Positions 22,546 through 34,190 of a stretch of DNA of 64,000 nt are shown here, in pieces (positions within the stretch are counted from its first letter, which is position 1; every line of letters begins with the position of its first letter). Source of the stretch: Megaustenia siamemsis (Eukaryota > Mollusca > Gastropoda > Stylommatophora > Ariophantidae); NCBI GenBank assembly GCA_032433765.1, contig JAVIAB010000159.1:53396972-53460971 (forward strand). Direction: 5' to 3'. Under the pieces are notes generated by a model. That model did no database searches, was not told the origin of the DNA, and saw only the letters and a list, made by a program, of their open reading frames with translations. The position numbers were made by a program, and so were the translations under genes.

Positions 22546-23043
22546 TTCACGATAAATGAATGTAAATATTTGGGAACTTTGTTAACCTCAGACGGAAGAT
22601 GTACAAAAGAGGTGAGATGCAGAATGGATCAGGCAAAAGCAGCTTTCCAAAAAATTAGGAAGATACTATGCAATCCATTTTGACAATAGAAACTAGAAAA
22701 GAGTTCTTAAATGTTACGTAGAGCCAGTATTAACATATGGATGCGAATCATGGACAATAGGACAACAGACAAGAAAATCACTGGAGTCTGCAGAAATGTG
22801 GTTTTACAGAAGAATGTTGAGAGTACCATGGACAGCTAAGAAGAGTAATGAATATGTTCTGAGAGAGGTCAAAGCAAAAAGAGTGATATTTTGCAATATT
22901 AGGAAGAAACAATCATAATTTTTTGGCCATGTAATGAAAAGAGAACAGTTGGAATATATTGGTCAACAACACAAATGATAAATATCTGCCAAGATCGAAA
23001 GTTGTAGAGATACATGATCACCTACGCCAGTAGGCCCGGTACT

Positions 23044-23105
23044 TGATGATAAACACAATATTCCCTATACGCCACTTGGTGTGACGGGGGCTCTTTACTT
23101 TTTAC
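23044..23105 (+). mobile_element. SINE-2 3' end fragment
   Basis: ATATTCCCTATACGCCACTT and TGGTGTGACGG match the 3' end of SINE-2 (51,420-51,470), immediately after the LINE C 3' end. Confidence 0.7.
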
Positions 23106-23384
23106 TTACACTCTGCTTGTTACCATTATCATGTTGTTTGTTTAGTGACGTTGCATTTTCAGAATATACTCTCTTTTGTTTCATTTTGTTTCTTCGACAT
23201 TAAATCTGTCTCTGTCCACACTGTGCTGCCATAGAAATCAGTAACAATGAACAAGTGAAGCTATCTGTGCTTGCCTTACTTTCTTTATTTCCCGCTCATT
23301 CTCCTGCTGTATTTGTTTCTCCCGTCGATAACATACTAATGTCAGCTGTTTCTTGTTTATATGTAAAAAATATTATTTAAATTG
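23106..23384. other. Unassigned spacer
   Basis: Nothing recognised. Confidence 0.35.
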
Positions 23385-23879
23385 TGTGAGAGTCGGCTAT
23401 TTCTTGCTGTGTCTCTAAAGATGATATTAGGTTAAAGTCATTTGTTTCTTATTGTCTTTAGAAAGAAGTCGATATTAGGTTAAAGTCAGCAATTTTTTGT
23501 TGTGTTTTTAGAAACAAAGTCCATATTAGGTTAACGTCAGCTATTCCTTGCTGTGCCTCTAAAGACGATATAAGGTTAATGTCAGCTATACCTGGTTGTG
23601 TCTTTAGAAACAAAGTTTATATTAGGTTAACATCAGCTTGTTCTTGTTTTGTCTCTAAAGTCGATATTAGGTTAAATCAGCTATTTCTGGTTGTGTCTTT
23701 AGAAATAAAGTAGATATTATGTTAAAGTCAGGTATTTCTTGTTGTGTCTTTAGAAACAAAGTCGATATTAGGTTAAAATCAGCTATTTCTTGTTATGTCT
23801 CTAAAATCAATATTAGGTTAAATTCGGTTATTTCTTGTTTTATCTTTAGAAACAAAGTCGATATTATGTTAAAGTCAGC

Positions 23880-23922
<43 letters not shown>

Positions 23923-24640
23923 GATCAAGACTCAATCAGAGAAGGATCCCAGCCTCTCACATGAAGCCAGCTGTCAGGTTAAGTGTGTTGATCGCCCCCA
24001 CAGACAGAACATCTCAATTAGAGCCCGCCAGATCCACTCTGATTGAACACCCGTTAAAACGTTGCACTGTGTTTTGCGCCAGTGGCCCAGTGCATCCAAT
24101 TTCAGCCAGCATTTTATTCAGGATAGCTTTCCTTAGCCTTTGATTGTCCCCAACCTTTTAGCAAGGCAGCAGATGATCTTTTCTGTAGGGGGATTCTGCC
24201 CTTAGATGGTCGGCCCTCCCAGGTTTAAGAGCATTTCTTAATGTGTCTTTAGAAAAGAAGTTGATATTAGGTTAAAGTCAGCTATTTCCTGTTGAGTCTG
24301 TAAAGACGATATTAGGTTAAAATCAGCTATTCCTTGTTGTGTATCTAAAGAAACGATATTAGATTAAAGTCAGACATATCGTGTTATGTCTTAGGAAAAA
24401 AAGTCGATATTAGGTTAAAGTCAGCTATTCCTTGTTGTGTCTCTAAAGACGATATTAGGTTAAAGTCAGCTATTTTTGTTGTGTCTCTAAAGACGAAATT
24501 AGATTAAAGTCATCTATTCCTTGTTGTGTCTCTAAAGACGATATTAGGTTAAAGTCAACTATTCCTTGTTTTGTCTCTAAAAACACAGACGATACGAGGT
24601 TAAAGTCGGTTATTTCTTCTTCTACCTTTAAAATATAAAT
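23385..24640. repeat. ~46/51-bp minisatellite, split by a CT-headed repeat
   Basis: Units of GTCAGCTATTTCTTGTTGTG + TCTTTAGAAACAAAGTCGAT + ATTAGGTTAAA, alternating with a shorter type having TCTCTAAAGACGAT. The array is cut by the insertion at 23,883-24,234 and continues to about 24,625. Confidence 0.92.
23883..24234 (+). repeat. CT-headed dispersed repeat, copy 2
   Basis: (CT)n at 23,884-23,920, then the same ~310-bp sequence as copy 1. It sits inside the minisatellite; ATTTCT occurs at both borders and may be a short target duplication. Both copies keep a short Met-started frame (KPAVRLSVLI..), but nothing shows that it is expressed. Confidence 0.85.
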
Positions 24641-24689
24641 AGAAATCATGTCTCTACTTTCTTCACTTCCTCTTGTACCCGCTCAGGTG

Positions 24690-25035
24690 TCGATGGAGAT
24701 ACAAAGTTCTGGTTCTTGCCCTTTTGGCGGCTTCACTTATTGTCAATTGATGTTGTTGTAGCGCTTCCTTGATGTTGTCCGTCTCTCTTGCTCTGGGTAT
24801 ACTTTGTGCCCTTCTCCCCTCTCCTCTTTAAATATATTCTTTGCATAGTATGAGGTCACTCAACATGTTTTAAAATAGGCATTTCAGTGTATTTGTTCTT
24901 TCTTGCTGTAGCTTAGGAGTGGTTCTATACCTACTCTTTCTCTTATAATATCATTTCTTATTCCGCCTTTTCTGGTTACTCCAAGCACTTTTCTCAGACA
25001 TAAGATTTCTGTGGGGACAATCTCATTTTATCCTT
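24690..25035 (-). mobile_element. LINE D-like C-terminal fragment
   Basis: Minus strand retains CLRKVLGVTRKGGIRND and RERVGIEPLL, and further on a KRAR.R-type end. Related in layout to the C-terminus of LINE D at about 17,990-18,240. Confidence 0.65.
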
Positions 25036-25436
25036 AGAAGAAAGAAATCATGTCAAAGGCTCTTATTTCTTGCTTTAATCCCCGAAGAATGTCGACATTA
25101 TCCCAAAGACAGTTATTACTTGTTTTATATACAAACATATTCAAATGACATCAAGACCTGCTATTGTCTATTCTATTTTCTAAAGAAAGGCGATTCTTTA
25201 TTTTACCACGAGCCCAGATGTTTTTTTTTTTATTGATATCGTTAAGTACTTTGTTGTCTTTTCTACTTTTATCGCACGGCTCGTTGGACGGTCTAGGAAT
25301 AGCTGGCGTACACAAGCACTTACCTTGTCTTGCTCAGAGTAGACCATCCCAAGTTTAATCAACAGACTATCCTCAAAGCACATCATCCAAGTTACTAAAT
25401 ATATTTGTATACACATCTCTGAGAGAGCAGAGCCAT
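25036..25436. other. Unassigned spacer
   Basis: Poly-T run at 25,220-25,233. No confident element. Confidence 0.35.
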
Positions 25437-26280
25437 TTCAAAGTCTTCAATTTTCTGTTCTGTTTTCTTGTCTAATGTCCATGTTTCTGCACCATACATG
25501 AATATTGAGAAGATGTAACATTTTGCTATTCTTAGTTTTAGCCCTGGTGTTATTTGTTTTGATGTTAGTATGTTCTTCATGACATTAAAATTACTTTTTG
25601 CCATTCCTATTCTTTTGTTTATTTCAGTTGTATATTGTCCATCATACTTTTATAGTATGCCCAAGGTAGTTGTAGCTCTGAACTGTCTCCAGATGTATTC
25701 CTTCAACTTTGATATTTAATTGTAGGTCTTGAGAATTTATTTTGTTTATGATCATAGGTTTAGTCTTTTTGATATTCATATCTAGTCTATATATTTTGCT
25801 TGTCATGTTTATTACATTAAGTAATTGTTGTAGATCTTTAGGATTTTCTGCTAGTAGTACAATATCGTCAGCATATCTTAGATTATTGATTAACTTTCCA
25901 TTAATGTTTAGGCCTGACAATTCTATGATGTTTTTAAAGATTTGCTCAGTGTATAGATTGAACAAGCTTGGTGATAGGATGCATCCTTGTCTTACACCTC
26001 CTTTTATATCAATGGGTGTAGAGTTCTCTTTGTTATATTTTATTATTGCTGTTTGCTCACTGTACAAATTACATATTAGTCATATGTCTGTGTCATCCAG
26101 ATTTATAACTTTTAGGCAGTCTATAAGTTGATTATGGTGTATTCTATCACATTCTTTGGTGTAGTCTATGAAGCAGGCATATAATGGTTTGTTTACTTCT
26201 ATGTACTTTTCACTCAATGTTCTCATGATGAATATGGCTTCTTTTGTCCCACTGTTGTTCCTTGTATACTGAGTGATTCG
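25437..26280 (-). mobile_element. LINE A reverse transcriptase fragment
   Basis: Minus strand, 5' to 3': TKEAIFIMRTLSEKYIEVNK, CFIDYTKECDRIHH, GVRQGCILSPSLFNLYTEQI, INNLRYADDIVLLAE with intact YADD, YNYLGHTI, NVMKNILTSKQITPGLKLR and GAETWTLDKKTEQ. It breaks off before the 3' end. Very close to the copy at 10,875-11,835. Confidence 0.9.
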
Positions 26281-26281
26281 T

Positions 26282-26652
26282 ATTAGAGGCCACAGAAATG
26301 GGATTTCTCAGAAGAATGTTGAAAGTTCCCTGGACAGCTAAAAAGACCAATGGGGAAGTTCTCAGAGTCCAACACAAGAAGGGAGCTCTTAAAAACCATC
26401 AGAAAGAAACAATCAACTTTTTTCGAGCACATTATGAGAAGAGGAAAGTTGGAATACTTGGTTACAACTGGCAAAATAAAAGGAAAGAGGGATCGCGGAC
26501 GACAAAGAGAGAAAATATACTGGATAGCTTGGTGTCATGGTATGGAAAACAGTCAACAACAGTGCTCATACGATGCACTGGTGATAGAAGATTGTGGATG
26601 GACATGATCGCCAACGCCAACCGGTATGGCATATGATGATGATGATGATGAT
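26282..26652 (+). mobile_element. LINE B 3' fragment with 11-bp flanking repeats
   Basis: Encodes MGFLRRMLKVPWTAKKTN and the family B C-terminus, ending in an eight-fold GAT tract. GAGTGATTCGT occurs at 26,271-26,281 and 26,653-26,663. Confidence 0.88.
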
Positions 26653-26653
26653 G

Positions 26654-27113
26654 AGTGATTCGTTGAGCATGATACGAAAAGTAGAGGTGGGATCTGTACG
26701 TATCGGTAGAGTCATTGCAGAAGTCAAAAATATGTAAGGTCACATTTGTCTACGTCCCAGGACATGCTGGAGTACGGGGAAATGAAAGGGCGGACAGGTT
26801 GGCTAGCCGCGCTATTGTTGAGGACAGTTAACCAATGGATCGGACGGACATCTTTAATGCCCTCCTGGACGTTAGAAGGACACAGAGCTTCGCTAACCAT
26901 GAGTCCACGTCACTCCTTCGGATGAAAGAGATGGGAGTTAAGATGGACACAGCCAGAAACGAGAAACTTAGTGGGCGTGTAAGAAGACTAATCAACCAAC
27001 ACAGAACTGGAATCGTCAGTCGCTGGACACTGCGGGACTTGCTGAAGAGGGGATCTGAGCACCTATGGACATGTTCGGAGTGCAATGATGTTGACCTGCT
27101 AATAACTCAATAA
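26654..27113 (+). mobile_element. Orphan LINE RNase H C-terminal fragment
   Basis: SDSLSMIRKVEVG is followed, after one stop near 26,733, by VYVPGHAGVRGNERADRLA, the classic RNase H segment with the catalytic His/Asp region. After one more stop an uninterrupted tail of 92 residues ends in EHLWTCSECND. This is the usual end of Jockey/I-type LINE ORF2 proteins. No RT of that family is adjacent. Confidence 0.8.
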
Positions 27114-27189
27114 CTAAATAAATATTGTTATTTAGAATGTTGGTTATTGTTTTCTTAAACTGCTTCCATTATTCTTCCATCGTGTTTAC

Positions 27190-27480
27190 TTCAACTTGGA
27201 TTAAAAGAAAAAAAAAATTCTCTGTTAGTTCTTCTGTGGTTTTCTTTTACTCTTGATCTTATTATTGTTTTATTGTTTGTTCTTTTCATTTGTTTGTTTG
27301 TTTGTGTATCTTTTATTTTCTTTCCCAATGTGTTTTGTGGAACCATAACTATTGTATGGCTTGTGTCAACCGTAATATTAGGGGCATCTATGCTGTTGAT
27401 TTTTTTTTCATCATCTTTTTCATTAAAAAAATCGATACGTGAATATATTGTCTTCCAACTGACTTGCCTCACAAAAAAAC
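27190..27480 (-). mobile_element. LINE D endonuclease C-terminal fragment
   Basis: Minus strand encodes INSIDAPNITVDTSHTIVMV and a lysine-rich linker, like 40,330-40,620 and 58,870-59,120. Confidence 0.7.
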
Positions 27481-27779
27481 CGGATATATCAATTTAATAT
27501 GGACGGGTCTGATTATAATTCTTATCAACGAACGACGAGATGAAATGACTGTTATTAATTATTCATACCAGGCTGTTGTATTTGATCCATGCTGATGTAG
27601 ATATGAACAATGCCAACATTTAATATTTGATAACAAAACAAACGACAATAAAATATCAATAACATGAAGATATGCTTAGCATGGATTTTTGATCAATTGT
27701 GTTTTTGTAGTGACGATGGGAGAGATAATGTTTCATGAAACATGAGAACGAGTTACCATCGATTTCGAACGTAACGGAA

Positions 27780-28150
27780 GAACTTCTACTGTCATCATCA
27801 TCGCGTGTCGTATGTTCTTTGTAGAATGTTGCATTTGTCACAGCCCGTCTGAAAATAAAATCTCTGGCCCTAGCAAGATCTCCCCCATCTGTTTGCATCT
27901 TCAAAGACTCCTCGATGTCTTCAAACCACTTTCATCTCGGTCTACCAAAGGTCGGCCAGGAACTATGTCTTCTATTATTGTTCTCTCCAGCCCAGTGTAT
28001 TTTTTAAAGAGAGATTTTAAAAAAAAATTCCTTTGAAGCATGGTATTTATAAGCCAGTTCATTTTAATGTTTAACACTTTTAGTTTTTCATCATTGTACT
28101 TTTTCATTACCCAAGGTTTTTTGTTGCATTTTGTTTCGAATGAATACATT
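27780..28150 (-). mobile_element. Decayed LINE C-terminal end
   Basis: Minus strand has NIKMNWLINTML, VPGRPLVDRDESG (cf. GRP..RW) and GDLARARDFIFRRAVTNATF, the usual W/R-rich LINE terminus. Present in both duplication copies (59,470-59,870), so it pre-dates the duplication. Confidence 0.6.
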
Positions 28151-28411
28151 TTCTTCCTACATTTATTTAACAGTGTTCATTATTTCAATAATATGTTGAT
28201 TCCGGGAAGATATATGCCCTAGGTAATTTTAATATCACTGACTTGCTGGTGTTGTGCCACGTGTACTTCATGGCACTTAATGTTTGTTGCTTTTACTAAT
28301 CTACTTCCACTGTAATATGTTTGAGAAAATACAAAACAGTTTCATGATTTTCTAGTGTCTGTTTAATGTTTGTATCTAATAAACGTGGTCAGAACATTTT
28401 GCGCTTTATTA
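28151..28411. other. Duplicated non-coding spacer
   Basis: Aligned with 59,871-60,097. No gene recognised. Confidence 0.5.
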
Positions 28412-28414
28412 ACC

Positions 28415-28885
28415 GCTAGGAAAAAAAGAAAAAAAGAGTTCTTAAATGTTACGTAGAGCCAGTCTTAACATACGGATGCGAATCATGGACAATAGGACAA
28501 TAGACAAGAAAATCACTGGAGTCTGTAGAAATGTGGTTTTACAGAAGAATGTTGAGAATACCATGGACAGCTAAGAAGAGTAATGAAAAGGTTCTGAGAA
28601 AGGTCAAAGCAAAAAGAGAGCTAATTTCCAATGTTAGGAAGAGACAATCATCATTTTTTGGTCATGTAATGAGAAGAGAACAACTTGAATATATTGTAAC
28701 AACTGGAAAAATTGAGGGACAAAGAGATAGAGGGAAGCAAAGAGAAAAAATAACAGACAGCTTAAGAGAATGGCTCGGCAGAAGGTCAACAACAGAAATG
28801 ATAAATAGCTGCCGAGATCGAATGTTGTGGAGAGACATGATTACCTACGGCACTAGGCCTGGTACTTGATGATGATGATGAGGAA
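28415..28885 (+). mobile_element. LINE C 3' insertion private to duplication copy 1
   Basis: Encodes VLKCYVEPVLTYGCESWTIG and MWFYRRMLRIPWTAKKSN through to GTRPGT, with a GATGATGATGATGA tail. It interrupts an A-rich sequence (AGGAAAAAAA) that is continuous at 60,098-60,115 in copy 2, and AGGAAAAAAA-like repeats flank it. Confidence 0.9.
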
Positions 28886-29644
28886 AAAAAAAATAAATCA
28901 ACAATTTAACTACATTCCTTTGTTTCCCATTTGTTTGAGTCCAAGGGGAAAGCCAAATTTTATGCTACACCTTACATGTCATATTTCATAATTCAATTAT
29001 CTGTAATGTTGTCATCATTTAATTTATACACTCAGAATGTAGGTACGATTTCCATAATATCAAGAAATCTAATATTATGTCCCTGAAATATGTGTTAGAG
29101 AGTGACATAAAAATTAACCTGGACTGTGATACAGTGTTTGGACGTGAGTGGGACAGCGCTTTTCCTCACTGTCTTACACATTTCCACATCTGAATGAGGA
29201 GATAAGCACAGATAGGAGACGTCAGCCAAGGGTGAGGGGTTCAGATAGGATTAAAGGTCTTGAAACGGGGGAATTCGTCATCTAAAGGAGAGTGGGAGGG
29301 TGGAAATGAAGGGCGGATGAGGAAATAGAGCTTGATGAATAATTTACGGAGGTGGGAATGTGTAGCGAGTTAACAGTAAGCTACTGGCACTCTCATTATA
29401 CGAATGAAAGTCGGTACCGACATTCCCTGTTGAGACTTTGACCATTTAGTTTTCACTGGACCGTTGTGTGAGAGCACATGAATGTTAATTGATCTTGTCA
29501 AAACAACGATGTATACACGTTTATTTCAAACATGTCAGAACATCATATGTTCTCACTTTCAACAACAGAAAATATGTTATAGTAGACTGTATATCAACAA
29601 CTCACGTTATATAGATGACATATAATTCATGGTAGAAATTAACA
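28886..29644. other. Duplicated non-coding spacer
   Basis: Aligned closely with 60,112-60,844. Frames in the two copies do not stay conserved, so no gene is claimed. Confidence 0.55.
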
Positions 29645-30157
29645 CAACCTTCAGACAAATAGCATTTCAGAAAATGAAAAATATCTTATGCAAAAAATCT
29701 ATGTCAATAACAATGAGAAAGAGAGTTCATCGGTGCTATATAGAACCAATTCTGACCTATGGAAGCGAATCGTGGACAGTAGACAAACAAATGAAAAGAC
29801 GATTAGAGGCCGCAAAGATTGGATTTCTCAGAAGAATGTTGAAAGTTTCCTGGACAGCTAAAAAGACCAATGATTAAGTTCTAAAAGAGGCCAACACAAA
29901 AAGGGAGCTCTTAAAATACATCAGAAAGAAGCAATCAACATTTTACGCGCACATGTTAAGAAGAGGAAAGTTGGAATACTTGGTTACAACTGGCAAAATA
30001 AAAGGAAAGAGGGATCGCGGACGACAAAGAGAGAAAATACTGGAAAGCTTGGTGTCATGGCATGGAAAACAGTCAACAACAGAACTGATACGATTCATTG
30101 TAGATAGAAGATTGTTGAAGGACATGATCACCTACGCCTACCGGTATAGCATATGAT
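29645..30157 (+). mobile_element. LINE B 3' fragment shared by both duplication copies
   Basis: FQKMKNILCKKSMSI, RVHRCYIEPILTYGSESW, GFLRRMLKVSWTAKKTN, RGKLEYLVTTGKIKGKRDRG and a GATGATGATGAT tail. Equivalent at 60,845-61,365, so it pre-dates the duplication. Confidence 0.88.
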
Positions 30158-30639
30158 GATGATGATCAGACAAAAGTGAACACTAAAAAGTGGCATCGAA
30201 AGAAAGCATGAAACAAGAAACGACAAAGACGATCATGATATTGTTGAACAGACAACGCCACAAAGTTTATATTCACAATTGGTCTCAGAATATGATCATA
30301 GAACGTTAGGTAAAAATACAAGAAAAGAGGGAGAACTTCCGGTCAATATGGCAGATAAGCGACAGGAAACGTTGAGGATGAGTCTGAAAAGTGTTCCCTG
30401 TTGCATTTTTATCATATTCCAAGTCAGGCCTCCTGTCGGAGCTACCGAGTTTAGTGCTCTGTGCAAACTGTGGGCTGTGTTTTTCTAATTGTGTTTTCTA
30501 AATTGTGTCATATTAAAGTAATTACACAGTTGAATTGTAATGTTAATGTAAGTAAATTTTTAATAAAATGGACAAACAAAATGTAAATAAACATTGCTGA
30601 CGGCCATATTAGCGACCATTTTGTTTTATCTTTTTAAAA
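30158..30639. other. Unassigned AT-rich spacer (copy 1 only)
   Basis: Absent from copy 2. No element recognised. Confidence 0.4.
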
Positions 30640-31245
30640 CATGTTTTTCTAATGAAGAACAAAAAATATAATAAAGTTTAAAAACATTTTATTGTAATGA
30701 AGAAAAAACATATAAACATATTTTAAAACATTTTTCTGTTGAGGAAAATATACAAATAAACACATTTAAAACATTGTCTATACTGAAGAAAATACACCCA
30801 ATTAAAACATTTTAAAACATTTTTTTGTAATGAAGAAAATACACCGATACACAGATTTTAGATTACTTTGTCTGTTGAAAAAAACACACAAATAAACACA
30901 TTTGAAAACATTTTTTCTAATGAAGAAAATAAACATATAAACACCTTTTAAAACACTTTCTCTAATGAAGAAACTACACAAGCAAACAGGTTTCACGAAA
31001 CATTTTTTCTATTTAAGAAAATACACCAGTAAACGCATTTTAAATTGTTTTTTTTTTTTTATTGAAGAAAATACACAATGAAACACGTTTTAAAATATTG
31101 TTTCTTTTGAAGAAAATACACCAATAAACACGTCTTAAAATACTTTTTTCTATTGAAGAAAATACACCAAGAAACACGTTTTAAAACATGTTTTCTATTG
31201 GAGAAAATACAACTATAAACACGTTCTAAAACATTTTTAAACTGC
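30640..31245. repeat. ~55-bp AT-rich minisatellite
   Basis: About 11 units combining TTTTAAAACATTTTTTCTA, ATGAAGAAAATACACC and AATAAACAC. Short minus-strand frames with FFIR..VFKCV words are translation of this repeat. Confidence 0.9.
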
Positions 31246-31449
31246 AATAAAAGTCTAGATACGTCAACATATGTTGAAGATGTAGCTTTAGGTGAACAAA
31301 CAATTGGTAGACCCATAAATGGCGTATATATAGAAGAGATATTAGAAAATTACATGAAATTATTCACTGAAACAAACATCGATATTTTAACCTGAAACTG
31401 TTGACTTTGGTTAACAACAAATTGGTAAACACACAAATGGTGTATATAT
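31246..31449. other. Spacer holding a LINE target site
   Basis: Includes GAAATTATTCACTGAAACAA, which is repeated at 33,270-33,290 beyond the LINE B insertion, indicating an older local duplication. Confidence 0.55.
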
Positions 31450-33230
31450 CATCCTCATCGTGTGCCATACCGTTTGACGTAGGCGATGATGTCATTCCAC
31501 AAACTTGTATCTACAGTACAGCGCATCAGTTCTGTTGTTACTTGTTTTCCATGCCATGAAACCCCGCTATCCAATATGCATTTCTCTCTTTGCTGTCCGC
31601 GATCTCTCTTTCCTTGTACTTTACCACTTGTAACCAAGTAATCCAACTTTTCTCTTCTCCTGATGTTTAATTGTTTCTTTCTGATGTTTTTTTTTAGGAG
31701 CTCCCATTTTGTGTTGGCCTCTTTGAGAATTTCCTCATTGGTATTTTTAGCTGTCCATAGAACTTTCAACATTCTGCGGAGAAATCCCATTCTGTTGCCT
31801 CTAATCGTCTTTTCATTTGTTTTTCTACTGTCCATGATTCGCTTCCATGGGTCAGAATTGGTTGTATATGAACACCGATGAACTCTTTTTCTCACTTTGG
31901 TTCATTGGTTATGGAAGGCCCCTGTATCACTACAAACGAATTAAAATCCATAATTGCTCAACCGCCCGTGCCAGCGTAATCATCTGAATTAATACCTCAT
32001 CTCCTGAACAAAGAAAGGTAACTGTAATCCCCATCGTAGCAGTCTCAGCACACGCAGAAAGACATAAGGCGAAGATGCACTGAAAGTAAACTCAGCCAAC
32101 TTTTCCCTACAATACGATATCAACATTCATCGTAAACAATTGGAATAAAGAATAGTCTCGAAACAGGATCAAAACGGATGAGACACACCGCTCACGGTGT
32201 GCAGATATCACTGAATTCAGTATCTCCTGCAATAAGCCGAACTTGGAAAATGAGGAAACTGCAACAAGGAACACTTTTCATACATAGCCTTCAATGGTTC
32301 ATGCCGCCTATCCACCATATACCGGAAGTTCACGGCCTTCTGAAAATGATGATCGTCATATTTTTTAAAAGAAATGTATAGCGCTTGATGATGTTAGGCC
32401 ATTGTTTTTGACTCCAATTCCGAACATATAAAATTCTCTAAATAAACGAGAAAATCCTCTCTTTCTCACTTCTACTGACATATATTTGTTGCATAAGATA
32501 TTTTTCTGAAATACATTTGTGGCCTGAGCTATTCTGATTTTATTTCTGTGATACATCTCCATCTGATGTTATTGTTGTGCCCAAATATTTGACGCATTGC
32601 TCTTGTTTAAGATTTGTCCTGTTATTTTTATGCTGCATGATGATAATTATTGTTTCTTCGATATGACCATTACTTCTGTTTCTTACTATTCAGATGAGAC
32701 TATTCTTTGTTGCTTTATTTCACTGTTATGTCTATCATTTCTTGTAGTTCATTATCTCTGTTATTAAGGCTGTGTCATCCGCATTTTGCAAATTATTTGA
32801 ATGTTGAATTCAATTTCAATTTTGTCTACTATTGATCTCATAATATGTTCACTGTAAAGTGAAAACAAATCCGGCGACAAAACACAGGCTTGTCTGACTC
32901 TTTGTTTTATCTTTTGGAATTGTCCTGTTTGGTTGCTAATTACTATATCTGCTGTTTGTTGCCAGTACATGTTTTTTTATGATTCGCAAATCCTTGACAT
33001 CAATGTTTAATTTCTCCAGCACATTAATTATTTCCACATGCTTTACTTTGTCAAATGATTTTATAAAGTCTATAAAGCACATATATAGCTCTTTCTATCA
33101 ATGTTCTTAAGATGTATATTGCAAACACTGGTGACCTTTCCAATCACAAATCCACATTGTTCCTCATTTATTTCTATTTTTATTTGTTATTACACGTCTC
33201 ATGATGATTCTTAGTGATATTTTCGTCATG
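31450..33230 (-). mobile_element. LINE B, 5'-truncated, with 12-bp target duplication
   Basis: Minus strand from RT palm sequence (RVRQACVLSPDLFSLYSE) at high coordinates to the family B terminus and TCATCCTCATCG tail at 31,450. Target duplication TGGTGTATATAT at 31,438-31,449 and 33,231-33,242. Interrupted at about 31,897-32,470 by foreign sequence. Confidence 0.87.
31897..32470. mobile_element. Unknown insertion inside LINE B
   Basis: A CTCTTTCTCACTT-like sequence occurs on both sides, as expected of a duplicated target. The interior has a CACACCG-CTCA-CGGTGTG hairpin near 32,185 but no recognisable coding sequence. Confidence 0.5.
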
Positions 33231-33242
33231 TGGTGTATATAT

Positions 33243-33911
33243 AGTAAAGATTTTACAAAATTATATGAAATTATTCACTGAAACAAACATATATATTTCA
33301 ATTGTAATTGTCGGGAAAGTTTTGTTTGCTGTTACTGTCCTGCTTTTGATCTCTTTCCTTGTTTCATCCTCTTGATCAATCTTACTAACACGATATACAT
33401 ACAGTTTGGAATGTGGAATATTTATTTAAATGTTTCATGATTTATCATAGAAGGAATTGACATTACAATAAATCTTCCTGTAAGATCCTAACAAATGGAA
33501 TAACTACCAAACTGCCATGAATGGTTGCACATCATAAACTATTCTTGGTAACATCATTCTAATAACACGTCATGATTAATGACACCTAAACTGTCTTTTG
33601 TCTCTCCTTTCCTCTATTTCACCTTCCTAAATTATTCCCCGTTGTCACAATATAGTCCATCTGTACCATCGTTTACACAATGTTAATGATTGTTTATTTA
33701 TATGATTAAAACGAACCTTAGCTTTGACCATGTTAGAACTTTCTTTAAATTCTCTTTTTAACTACCCATTGTGTTCTTAACATTACTCAATTAAATAACA
33801 ATCATGTAGCGTCCAGATATGTTGTTACTTGTTGTCCTAATATTTTATAGATGATAAGAATATAGCAGAATATTATCCTCAATATATCAGGATACTGATT
33901 TAGATGACATT
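33243..33911. other. Receptor 3' flank, duplicated
   Basis: 33,303-33,810 matches 61,366-61,878 with scattered substitutions and small indels. No gene recognised. Confidence 0.6.
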
Positions 33912-33923
33912 AAATTGTTGGTG

Positions 33924-34190
33924 AAGATAACCACTAAATACAATTCAGAAAAGACAAATGACATTTTTAGGGCATGTTAAAAGAAACAACAACCTAATAC
34001 AAGTGATATTGGAAGGGAAAATACAATGCAAAGGAGGCAGATCAGACCAAGACTAACATGGACGAGTAACATCGAAAGATGGATAAGTCAACCTATGACA
34101 ATCTGCACCATCAAAGCAAGAGAAAGAGTGGAATGGCGCTCAATGGTAGCCAACCTTCATTGCGGAGACGGCAATCTGACGATGATGATG
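33924..34190 (+). mobile_element. LINE A 3' fragment in the receptor's 3' flank
   Basis: Ends with the family A terminal block and GATGATGATG. Perfect 12-bp target duplication AAATTGTTGGTG at 33,912-33,923 and 34,191-34,202. It lies about 140 bp beyond the receptor stop codon, possibly within its 3' UTR. Confidence 0.87.

Larger units (their letters stand above)
21100..23050 (+). mobile_element. LINE C copy interrupted by a repeat insertion
   Basis: 21,100-21,600 encodes CFIDYTK in palm A, then RQRCMLSPDLFNIYSE and INNLRYADDTVFIAK with YADD, NSKKTEVMVTTKKK and TSGTILK. After about 945 bp of foreign repeat, 22,546-23,050 resumes with NECKYLGTLLTSDGRCTKEV and the LINE C C-terminus. Several stops are present. 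Confidence 0.88.

Noticed and set aside
27656..28149. Duplicated short minus-strand frames as a conserved host gene
   Set aside because: The frames differ between duplication copies and the residues fit a LINE C-terminal end (GRP.., W/R-rich block).
30802..31316. Cysteine/phenylalanine-rich short frames resembling small peptides
   Set aside because: Translation of the 55-bp AT-rich minisatellite.
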